NCBI GenBank assembly: GCA_938091475.1
Contig: CALLJI010000016.1
Span: 1 to 5,177 of the forward strand
Reading direction: 5' to 3'
Length of the DNA stretch: 5,177 nucleotides
DNA from: an uncultured Caldimicrobium sp.
GTDB taxonomy: Bacteria > Desulfobacterota > Thermodesulfobacteria > Thermodesulfobacteriales > Thermodesulfobacteriaceae
This document shows positions 1-5,017 of this stretch, one piece after another; the stretch's first letter is position 1, and every line of letters begins with the position of its first letter. The position numbers were made by a program, and so were the translations under genes. The notes under the pieces were generated by a model. It was not told where the DNA came from and made no database searches. It saw only the letters and a list, made by a program, of their open reading frames with translations.

Positions 1-1058
1 GGACTTCCCAAAAGAGGCTTTAAACCTTTAAGGGTATTTCTTACCTCATCACCTTGAGTAAGGACTTTTTCTAAGGCTGAGGCTAATTCAGTGGGAGAGC
101 TTTTGTCCTGTAAGATTTCTGGATAGACCTCTTTGCCCAAAATTAAGTTAGGAAGGCTAATAAAGGGCACCTTTACCAAACTCTTGGCAATATAATACAT
201 CCAAGGGGGAAGACTATAAGTCACAACTGCTGGTGTTTCCAAAAGTGCAGCCTCCAAAGTTATCGTGCCTGAAGCAAGAAGGGCAACTTGAGAATATTTT
301 AAAATCTCATAGGGCATATTTTCTACCAAAAGCATCTCTCTTTTTGCCTTCTCCCACAAAGGAGAATCCTTTAGCCCTGGTGCTCTCACAAGGATCCCTA
401 CACTCTCTGGAATTTTTTTCTTCAAGGTTTGATAGACTTTAAGAAAAAGGGGGAGATGGCGGGCAACTTCTCCCTCTCTACTTCCAGGAAAAAAACCTAT
501 AAGCAGGTTTTGTGGTGTAATTCCATAGATTTCATAGAAAAGTTCCTTCGTAAGATGGACCTTTATAATATCTACCGCAGGATGCCCAAAATATTTAACA
601 GGTATATCATAACTTTTAAAAAATTCCTCTTCAAAGGGTAAAATTACTAATAAGAGATCTACACATTTTTTGATAATTTTTACTCTATTTCTATGCCATG
701 CCCATACCTGAGGCGCCACATAATAAATTACAGGGTAATGAAGAGACTTAGCAAGTTTAGCAACTTTTAGATTGAAGCCAGGAAAATCAACTAAAATTAC
801 CAAATCAACCCTTTTTTTCCTTAGTAAATCTTCAATTTTTCTATAGATAAAGAAATATTTTTTAAGCTCTGAGGGTTTAGGAAGACCCACTAAGGAGAGA
901 GCCTCAGCCGAGAAAAGCACTTCAGCCTCTGTTCCTCTAAGTTTGGGTCCGCCGATTCCGATAAAATGAAAGGAAGGATTGATTTCCCTTATCCTCTTCA
1001 CCAAGAGAGAAGCATATAGATCTCCTGAAATTTCTCCGGTTATAATAAGAGCCTTCAT
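1..1058 (-). CDS. lpxB: Lipid-A-disaccharide synthase LpxB, 3' end cut off by the window edge
   Basis: LpxB is a GT19-family, GT-B-fold glycosyltransferase at the inner face of the inner membrane. It joins UDP-2,3-diacylglucosamine to lipid X, giving the tetra-acyl disaccharide 1-phosphate and UDP. The reading frame is open from the ATG at 1058 to base 1, giving 352 residues without a stop. E. coli LpxB has 382, so about 30 C-terminal residues are missing. Family motifs in order are GEISGD (8-13), LVDFPGFN (89-96, D91 matching E. coli D98), YYVAPQVWAWHRNR (112-125), FGHP (157-160), PGSREGEV (191-198, R194 matching R201), ASGTITLEAAL (262-272) and SLPNLILGKE (301-310, N304 matching N316). These E. 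coli correspondences are from memory. The gene starts 3 bp after the dehydrogenase stop and has no recognisable Shine-Dalgarno, so coupled translation is likely. The frame is intact, and truncation is only by the window boundary. Confidence 0.97.
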   Translation of the reverse strand, partial: MKALIITGEISGDLYASLLVKRIREINPSFHFIGIGGPKLRGTEAEVLFSAEALSLVGLPKPSELKKYFFIYRKIEDLLRKKRVDLVILVDFPGFNLKVAKLAKSLHYPVIYYVAPQVWAWHRNRVKIIKKCVDLLLVILPFEEEFFKSYDIPVKYFGHPAVDIIKVHLTKELFYEIYGITPQNLLIGFFPGSREGEVARHLPLFLKVYQTLKKKIPESVGILVRAPGLKDSPLWEKAKREMLLVENMPYEILKYSQVALLASGTITLEAALLETPAVVTYSLPPWMYYIAKSLVKVPFISLPNLILGKEVYPEILQDKSSPTELASALEKVLTQGDEVRNTLKGLKPLLGS

Positions 1059-1061
1059 AAA

Positions 1062-2030
1062 TTAGGGTAAAGTTAGGTTTCTCAAATTTTTTTCTACCTC
1101 TTCTTTAATAGTAAAAGCAAGCTTTAAGGCAGAGAGAGCCTCTTTTCCTGATGGTGAAACCTCTTTTTTTTCAAGAATAGCCTTCAAAAAAGCTTTTAAT
1201 TCCTCCTTCAAAGGATCGTCTTCAGAGAATTTTTCTTGTTTTACAGAGAAATCTTTTTGCCTCTTTTTGGGCTTTATTTCTAAGAGCGTCTTTTCAAGGG
1301 TATCTACACTATGATAGACTCCCTTTTCAAAGACACGAAATTTTCTTTGACGGGTGAGGGAGACACGGCTGGAAGTGAGATTACAGGTAGTCCCATCCTT
1401 AAAGACTATTCTTGCGTTTACTATATCTGGTTTGGCTGTAAAAAGAGGGGCTCCTACTGCGTGGATAAAGTCTATTTCCTCCCCTTTTTTCAAAAGCAAG
1501 ACCAAATCAAGATCATGAATCATTAGATCCAATATTACATCAATATCTAAATTCCTCTCCACAAAGGAATTTAGTCTATGAGCCTCTATAAAAAGAGGTT
1601 TTTTCACTTTTTTAAGAAGTTTCTGCACCGCACTTTGAAAACGCTCTATATAACCTACTTGAAAGGGAAGACCTTTTCTTTCCGCTATTTGCACCAATTC
1701 TTCTGCCTCGCCTAAATGGTGAGCTATGGGTTTTTCTAAAAAAAGAGCTTTTCCTGCAAGAAGGATCTCTTTAGCAATCTTGAAATGAGTAACTGTCGGA
1801 GTGGCAACTATAAATGCAGAAGCCTCATTTAAAACCTCTTTCAAAGTTTGAGCTACTTTAACTTGTTTTCCGTACCTATTCCAGAGGTATTTTTTTACCT
1901 CCTTTAATCTCTCTTTATTTATATCAACTATAGCTCTCAAATCAGCCTGAGGAAGTTCACAGAGTTTTTCAGCATGTAATCTTCCTAAGTGTCCCACACC
2001 AATTAGGGCTACTTCAATCTTTTTTCCCAT
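1062..2030 (-). CDS. Gfo/Idh/MocA-family NAD(P)-dependent dehydrogenase embedded in the lipid A operon
   Basis: This is a 322-residue sugar-type oxidoreductase with the two-domain layout of the Gfo/Idh/MocA family. The N-terminal Rossmann domain (about 1-125) has the dinucleotide-binding GVGHLG (11-16), an acidic D36 at the end of the second strand that favours NAD over NADP, ATPT (76-79), and the family LEKP motif with K100. The C-terminal substrate domain carries DLMIHDLD (168-175), whose H172 is the usual catalytic-region histidine, preceded by GYIERF (126-131). The start is 4 bp after the lpxI stop and the end is 3 bp before lpxB, so it belongs to the operon and presumably acts on a lipid A precursor or another sugar nucleotide. 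A good precedent is GnnA of Acidithiobacillus, which oxidises the 3-OH of UDP-GlcNAc and is also encoded between lpxA and lpxB. However, no GnnB aminotransferase is present here. The family assignment is firm and the substrate is unknown. Confidence 0.87.
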   Translation of the reverse strand: MGKKIEVALIGVGHLGRLHAEKLCELPQADLRAIVDINKERLKEVKKYLWNRYGKQVKVAQTLKEVLNEASAFIVATPTVTHFKIAKEILLAGKALFLEKPIAHHLGEAEELVQIAERKGLPFQVGYIERFQSAVQKLLKKVKKPLFIEAHRLNSFVERNLDIDVILDLMIHDLDLVLLLKKGEEIDFIHAVGAPLFTAKPDIVNARIVFKDGTTCNLTSSRVSLTRQRKFRVFEKGVYHSVDTLEKTLLEIKPKKRQKDFSVKQEKFSEDDPLKEELKAFLKAILEKKEVSPSGKEALSALKLAFTIKEEVEKNLRNLTLP

Positions 2031-2034
2031 AACT

Positions 2035-2862
2035 TTATTTTACACCCACAATAGAAATTTTATATCTATTAGCCAGTTCTATGGCCTTTTCTCTTTGCAG
2101 AAAAAAGGTTTTATAAGCTTCCAAGGCTAAGACCTTGGCTTGAGCTTTCACTAAGGTTTCAACCGTTTTTAATCCTACTACTGGTAAATCTAATCTTATG
2201 TCTTGATTGGGTTTGGCTACTTTCACTACGATGGCGTTTGTCCTTAATTTCCCAGCTCTCAAGATGGTGGCATCCGTTCCTTCCATCGCCTCAACTGCTA
2301 CCGTCATCTTATCTTTTACCACTACACATTGTCCAATATCAAGCTCTCCAATGGCTTTTCCAAGCTTCATACCATAAGAGATGTCCTCCCATTCTTTGGC
2401 TGAGGGAGTTCTCTCAGTATAAACTTCTTCTTTTACTAAATAATTTTGTAAAAATTCTGCAGGTCCTCTTATAGTAAAGCCCTCTTTTTCCAGTTCCTCT
2501 GCTATGGCCCTAAGAAGTGTATTATCCTCTCTATTACTCAATCTTTGCCACAGTTCTAGAGCCCTTTTGTCTGGAAGATTAAATCTTAAAGCCAAACTTT
2601 TTTCAATTTTTCCTAAAAAAATTAATTCCCTTATGCCCTCTCCCTTTAATAAATGGATTAGTTTCTCTAACTGACCAATATATATCTGATAGACTTTATC
2701 TACAAGGTTTTGCAAATTTTTCTTTTGGCCACCTGAAAAAGTAATGGCAACTACAGAGTAATTTAGGTTCTTTAAATTTTTTGCTAAAAGCAGGGGAAAC
2801 TCACCTTCACCTGCAATGAGACCTATTTTATTAGAAAGAGGCTCTTGATCTGAATTAGCCAT
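2035..2862 (-). CDS. lpxI: UDP-2,3-diacylglucosamine pyrophosphatase LpxI (DUF1009 family)
   Basis: LpxI hydrolyses UDP-2,3-diacylglucosamine to lipid X and UMP. It is the alternative to LpxH in many alpha- and deltaproteobacteria and differs from it in fold. The N-terminal domain opens with IGLIAGEGEFP (13-23). The C-terminal catalytic domain has VAVEAMEGTD (188-197), ILRAG (200-204) and QDIRLDLPVVG (220-230), whose aspartates lie in the segment known to be catalytic in Caulobacter LpxI. The length of 275 residues fits the family (about 270-285). I chose the ATG at 2862. It overlaps the lpxA stop by 8 bp in the same arrangement as fabZ/lpxA. Longer starts at GTG 2868 or TTG 2874 are open but have no better ribosome site. 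Its place between lpxA and lpxB matches the Caulobacter-type arrangement. No membrane segment is visible. Confidence 0.9.
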   Translation of the reverse strand: MANSDQEPLSNKIGLIAGEGEFPLLLAKNLKNLNYSVVAITFSGGQKKNLQNLVDKVYQIYIGQLEKLIHLLKGEGIRELIFLGKIEKSLALRFNLPDKRALELWQRLSNREDNTLLRAIAEELEKEGFTIRGPAEFLQNYLVKEEVYTERTPSAKEWEDISYGMKLGKAIGELDIGQCVVVKDKMTVAVEAMEGTDATILRAGKLRTNAIVVKVAKPNQDIRLDLPVVGLKTVETLVKAQAKVLALEAYKTFFLQREKAIELANRYKISIVGVK

Positions 2863-3661
2863 CTTCACTTTCAAAGGGTTTGCGTCTCATAAGGCCTTGT
2901 GAAGAGGGATGTTCTAAAAATTCAATTAATTTAGCCACAAGAGGGTCATCTCCAAAAATATCTTTAAGTTCTTGAATCACTTCTTTCATAGTGGAGGGTC
3001 CATCCAAAAAGATTCCTAAGGCCTGAGAAATCTTTCGTATGTCTTCTTTTTTCATCCCAGCGCGTCTTAAACCCACTAAATTTAGCCCCTGAATTTTAGC
3101 TGGTATTCCAAAAACTTTTACATAGGGGGGCACATCTTTATCCACACCACTCATTCCGCCAATGAAGGCATAACTTCCTATTCTACAAAATTGATGAGCG
3201 GCCGAAAAACCACCAAACACAACAAAATTGTGAACCTTTACATGCCCTCCAAGGGTAGCATTATTAGACATTATTACATAATCTCCTACCTGACAATCAT
3301 GAGCTATATGCACATAACTCATTAGCATACAGTTATTTCCTATTTTTGTAATGCCCAAGTCCTTAGGCGTGCCCCTGTGAATGGTAACAAATTCTCTAAT
3401 CACATTGTTATCTCCTATTTCCACATAGGTTTCCTCTCCTTTGTAGGCTAAGTGCTGGGGAGGAGTCCCAATCACAGCGAAAGGGCCAATTTGATTATAT
3501 TTTCCTATTTTCGTATGACTCTCTATATAAGAATTTGCCTTGATGATAGTGCCCTTTTCAATCGAAACCTTAGGACCTATATATACATTAGGTCCAATCT
3601 CTACTTCATCTTCTAATTCCGCTTTTTTGTCAATTATAGCACTAGGATGAATTTTAAGCAT
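2855..3661 (-). CDS. lpxA: Acyl-ACP--UDP-sugar O(N)-acyltransferase LpxA
   Basis: LpxA transfers a 3-hydroxyacyl chain from ACP to the 3-position of UDP-GlcNAc (or of the 3-amino analogue), the first step of lipid A synthesis. The cytosolic homotrimer is built on a left-handed beta helix. The first 190 residues show its hexapeptide repeats, for example IGPNVYIGP (22-30), followed by a helical C-terminal domain. The catalytic HIAHDC motif is at 118-123, with H121 matching E. coli H125. IREFVTIHRGT (88-98), NNATLGGH (133-140) and AAHQFC (154-159) are also conserved. At 268 residues it is the usual length (262 in E. coli). G169 aligns with the E. coli acyl-chain ruler G173, which would favour a long acyl chain. 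The segment PQHLAYKGE (68-76) has His and Ala where E. coli has D74 and K76. The ATG at 3661 overlaps the fabZ stop by 8 bp, and AGAGGT sits 5 nt upstream of it. Confidence 0.97.
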   Translation of the reverse strand: MLKIHPSAIIDKKAELEDEVEIGPNVYIGPKVSIEKGTIIKANSYIESHTKIGKYNQIGPFAVIGTPPQHLAYKGEETYVEIGDNNVIREFVTIHRGTPKDLGITKIGNNCMLMSYVHIAHDCQVGDYVIMSNNATLGGHVKVHNFVVFGGFSAAHQFCRIGSYAFIGGMSGVDKDVPPYVKVFGIPAKIQGLNLVGLRRAGMKKEDIRKISQALGIFLDGPSTMKEVIQELKDIFGDDPLVAKLIEFLEHPSSQGLMRRKPFESEDG

Positions 3662-4112
3662 TTTTTACCTCTATCATAGCAGCAATGATTTCAGCTTGAG
3701 CTACTATTTTTTCCTCAACCTTGGCTGTAACAGTAGTTCTGAAAATATGTCCCTTCTTCTTGAATTTTTCTGCCTCAATCACTAAGGTATCTCCCGGATA
3801 GACAGGATTTTTAAACCGTACATTTTCAAGCCCAGCTAAAACAAAGAGTTTTTCCTTACACTCAGGCACAAACTTTTTTAAATAGAGGGCTCCAGTTTGT
3901 GCCATAGCTTCTAAAATTAATACACCGGGCATTATGGGGTTGCCTGGAAAATGTCCCTGAAAAAAAAATTCATTATGAGTCACCTGCTTTATGGCCTTGA
4001 TGTATTCTCTCTCTTCATCCACTTCAATTACTTTATCTACCATTAAAAAAGGATATCTATGTGGTAGAAGTTCTAAAATCTCTTTAGCGGAGATCCCCTT
4101 ATTATCCTGCAT
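3654..4112 (-). CDS. fabZ: 3-hydroxyacyl-ACP dehydratase FabZ
   Basis: FabZ dehydrates (3R)-hydroxyacyl-ACP to trans-2-enoyl-ACP in the cytosolic type II fatty acid elongation cycle. It therefore competes with LpxA and LpxD for hydroxyacyl-ACP, which explains its common clustering with them. The 152-residue protein is a single hot-dog domain of normal length. LLPHRYPFLMVDKV (15-28) is the family signature. The active-site pair is H54 in GHFPGNPIMPG (53-63) and E68 in LEAMAQTGA (67-75). It is the first visible gene of the lipid A operon, with a strong ribosome site (GGGAGG, 7 nt before the ATG). lpxD, often found just upstream in related clusters, is absent: the next gene is divergent. FabA is unlikely because the length and motifs are those of FabZ. 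Confidence 0.97.
   Translation of the reverse strand: MQDNKGISAKEILELLPHRYPFLMVDKVIEVDEEREYIKAIKQVTHNEFFFQGHFPGNPIMPGVLILEAMAQTGALYLKKFVPECKEKLFVLAGLENVRFKNPVYPGDTLVIEAEKFKKKGHIFRTTVTAKVEEKIVAQAEIIAAMIEVKNA
3667..3672 (-). promoter_or_regulatory. Ribosome binding site of lpxA, inside fabZ
   Basis: AGAGGT lies 5 nt upstream of the lpxA ATG at 3661 and is embedded in the last codons of fabZ. It supports the chosen start and independent re-initiation at the 8-bp overlap. Confidence 0.65.
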
Positions 4113-4119
4113 AAGTCAT

Positions 4120-4125
4120 CCTCCC
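4120..4125 (-). promoter_or_regulatory. Ribosome binding site of fabZ
   Basis: GGGAGG lies 7 nt upstream of the fabZ ATG at 4112. It is the strongest Shine-Dalgarno in the minus-strand operon. Downstream genes lpxI, the dehydrogenase and lpxB have weak or no such sites, so translation of the operon probably depends on loading here and at lpxA, followed by coupling. Confidence 0.8.
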
Positions 4126-4141
4126 ATTTATAAAAAAAAAG

Positions 4142-4196
4142 CTTTTATTTTAATTTTGAAAACTTTTATTTTTTTCATTTCATATTATCATAAAAG
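4142..4196. repeat. CTTTTATTTT direct repeats plus an inverted half copy in the divergent promoter region
   Basis: CTTTTATTTT occurs perfectly at 4142-4151 and 4163-4172, exactly 21 bp apart (two helical turns). The complement ATAAAAG follows at 4190-4196, forming an inverted repeat with CTTTTAT at 4163-4169. The cluster spans the space between fabZ and ahbA and touches the candidate fabZ -10. It could be a regulator-binding array or simply low-complexity AT sequence. Confidence 0.35.
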
Positions 4197-4210
4197 AAAA
4201 ATCCTTACAA
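4182..4210 (-). promoter_or_regulatory. Candidate sigma-70-type promoter for the fabZ-lpx operon
   Basis: Reading the minus strand, TTGTAA (complement of 4205-4210) is followed after 17 nt by TAATAT (complement of 4182-4187). A TG two positions upstream of the latter resembles an extended -10. Each hexamer matches consensus at 4 of 6 positions. Transcription would begin near 4175, leaving a leader of roughly 60 nt before fabZ. The region is so AT-rich that chance matches are expected, so this is a tentative call. The -10 overlaps a TATTAT (4183-4188) that could serve the divergent ahbA gene, but I found no matching -35 for that strand. Confidence 0.35.
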
Positions 4211-4219
4211 GGGAAGGAG
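4209..4219 (+). promoter_or_regulatory. Ribosome binding site region of the ahbA-like gene
   Basis: The purine-rich stretch AAGGGAAGGAG precedes the ATG at 4221. The best core, GGAG (4216-4219), is only 1 nt from the ATG, which is too close. AAGG at 4209-4212 has a workable 8-nt spacing. The protein N-terminus still fits the family from this ATG, so the start is kept. Confidence 0.5.
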
Positions 4220-4220
4220 A

Positions 4221-4667
4221 ATGGACAAGGCCTATCAAGATTTATTGAATTTGATTCAAGAGGAATTTCCTTTGGAAGAAAAGCCCTTTGAGAGCTTAGC
4301 GAAAAGATTAGGCTTAACGGAAGAGGAAGTTTTGAACTTTTTAAAAGAATTAAAAGAAAAGGGGGTCTTAAGACACATTGGCGCAAGCCCTGATTCTCTT
4401 AGATTAGGTCATTTTACCTGTTTATGTGCCTGCTCCTTATCTGAAGAAAAGTTAAAAATCGCAGAGGAAATTGCCAAGGCGCAAGAAGTGACCCATGCCT
4501 ATCTTCGAGAACATTTTTTAAATTTTTGGTTTACCCTGGTTCTTCCTTCCCCAAACCATTTAGAACCCTATTTAAAAGCTTTAGAGGCGAAGTATCAGAT
4601 TGAGATTAAAGCCTTTCCAGCCATAAAAAAATTTAAGGTCAAAGCGGTTTTTACCCTGGAAAGTTAA
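4221..4667 (+). CDS. ahbA: AhbA-like siroheme decarboxylase subunit (Lrp/AsnC-related fold)
   Basis: AhbA and AhbB form the heterodimeric siroheme decarboxylase, which removes two acetate carboxyls from siroheme to give 12,18-didecarboxysiroheme in the alternative haem pathway of sulfate reducers and archaea; NirDLGH proteins are paralogues. The 148-residue protein has an N-terminal winged-helix-like part with LAKRLGLTEEEVLNFLKELKEKGV split over 26-49, then RHIGA (51-55) and an AsnC-type ligand domain. VTHAYLREH (90-98) followed by NFWFTL (101-106) is the family hallmark and is closest to AhbA among the subunits I remember. A CxCxC (C67, C69, C71) is unusual. Length is normal for the family. 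No ahbB is adjacent, so the partner would be encoded elsewhere. The gene is transcribed divergently from fabZ. A true Lrp/AsnC transcription factor is less likely given the YLREH motif, and assignment to the AhbA rather than AhbB/NirD side is moderate. Confidence 0.75.
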   Translation: MDKAYQDLLNLIQEEFPLEEKPFESLAKRLGLTEEEVLNFLKELKEKGVLRHIGASPDSLRLGHFTCLCACSLSEEKLKIAEEIAKAQEVTHAYLREHFLNFWFTLVLPSPNHLEPYLKALEAKYQIEIKAFPAIKKFKVKAVFTLES

Positions 4668-4675
4668 TATTTATA

Positions 4676-4695
4676 TTGTTATGTAATTTTAACAA
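4676..4695. promoter_or_regulatory. TTGTTA-N8-TAACAA dyad upstream of the tusA-nifS pair
   Basis: A perfect 6-bp inverted repeat with an 8-nt centre begins 9 nt after the ahbA stop. The total of 20 bp resembles a dimeric regulator site. It is too weak and lacks a following U-run to be a good intrinsic terminator. It lies just upstream of TTGAAT/TTGAAA -35-like hexamers. Chance occurrence in AT-rich DNA cannot be excluded. Confidence 0.28.
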
Positions 4696-4707
4696 AGTGT
4701 TGAATTT

Positions 4708-4737
4708 TTGAAATTGAGAATTAAATACTAAAGTAAT
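4708..4737 (+). promoter_or_regulatory. Weak candidate promoter for the TusA-like/cysteine desulfurase genes
   Basis: TTGAAA (4708-4713, 5 of 6 to consensus) is followed after 18 nt by AGTAAT (4732-4737, 4 of 6). The 98-bp AT-rich gap after ahbA makes a separate promoter reasonable, but several alternative hexamers fit about as well (for example TTGAAT at 4700 with TAAATA at 4722). Read-through from ahbA is equally possible. Confidence 0.22.
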
Positions 4738-4754
4738 AGATTTTATAAAGTTTT

Positions 4755-4758
4755 GGAG
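4755..4758 (+). promoter_or_regulatory. Ribosome binding site deciding the TusA-like start
   Basis: GGAG is 1 nt from an ATG at 4760 but 7 nt from a second, in-frame ATG at 4766. The normal spacing favours the second ATG, making the protein two residues shorter than the longest open frame. Confidence 0.65.
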
Positions 4759-4765
4759 AATGAAG

Positions 4766-5017
4766 ATGAAATTTTTGGAAAAAGCTCCAGAAGCGGATCT
4801 CTCAGTGGATATAGTTCATTTGATGTGCCCTATCCATTTACTTGAATTAAATGAATCTATCAAGCAAATAGAGATTGGGCAGATCTTGGAGCTGGTTACA
4901 GATTATGATAATGCCTTGGAGGATGTGCCAAGGTGGTGCGAGATCTTTGGACAGGAGTTTGTGGGAGTAATAGATAATGGAGATGTTTATAAACTTTATA
5001 TTAGGAGGCTAAAATGA
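4766..5017 (+). CDS. TusA-family sulfur-carrier-like protein with a CPIH instead of CPxP motif
   Basis: TusA-family proteins are small cytosolic sulfur carriers that take persulfide sulfur from a cysteine desulfurase and pass it on to tRNA thiolation, molybdopterin or dissimilatory sulfur enzymes. The 83-residue product has the right size and layout: [15 protein letters not shown] (14-28) holds the active-site-type C21, GQILELVTD (38-46) is the second strand, and [18 protein letters not shown] (50-67) matches the conserved D-x-P-x-W region with a second Cys, C58. The usual second proline of CPxP is H24 here. The start at 4766 is chosen on ribosome-site spacing; 4760 is the longer alternative. 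Its stop overlaps the desulfurase start by 4 bp (ATGA), which strongly implies that the desulfurase is the sulfur donor. It is not necessarily the tRNA-specific TusA, so no symbol is given. Confidence 0.82.
   Translation: MKFLEKAPEADLSVDIVHLMCPIHLLELNESIKQIEIGQILELVTDYDNALEDVPRWCEIFGQEFVGVIDNGDVYKLYIRRLK
5003..5008 (+). promoter_or_regulatory. Ribosome binding site of the cysteine desulfurase, inside the TusA-like gene
   Basis: AGGAGG, read as the codons for R80-R81 of the TusA-like protein, lies 5 nt before the ATG at 5014. It is a near-perfect Shine-Dalgarno, so the desulfurase can be translated strongly in addition to coupling through the ATGA overlap. Confidence 0.8.

Noticed and set aside
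233..641. Two overlapping plus-strand open frames of about 70 residues
   Set aside because: They are antisense to the well-supported lpxB frame, have low-complexity content and no recognisable domain or ribosome site.
1..1058. Possible pseudogene status of lpxB because it has no stop in the window
   Set aside because: Codon-by-codon reading shows a continuous frame with all family motifs; it simply continues past base 1.
1311..1526. Plus-strand 71-residue open frame
   Set aside because: Antisense to the dehydrogenase gene, with no family resemblance.
2238..2474. Plus-strand 78-residue Leu/Ser/Pro-rich open frame
   Set aside because: Antisense shadow of lpxI; its hydrophobic look comes from complementing Glu/Lys-rich codons.
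2863..2874. Upstream GTG (2868) and TTG (2874) starts for lpxI
   Set aside because: Neither has a better ribosome site, and the ATG at 2862 reproduces the overlap geometry of the preceding junction.
4116..4127. Mini-frame ATG-GGA-GGA-TGA in the fabZ leader (minus strand)
   Set aside because: It is just the Shine-Dalgarno sequence flanked by chance start and stop triplets, and has no ribosome site of its own.
4132..4147. AAAAGCTTTT palindrome with a T-run on the minus strand, resembling a terminator
   Set aside because: A loopless A/T stem with one GC step cannot form a stable hairpin, and it lies in the leader of fabZ where termination would make little sense without attenuation evidence.
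3991..4386. Open frames on both strands across the divergent region and antisense to fabZ and ahbA
   Set aside because: They cross the intergenic promoter region or lie opposite strong genes and lack any coding signature.
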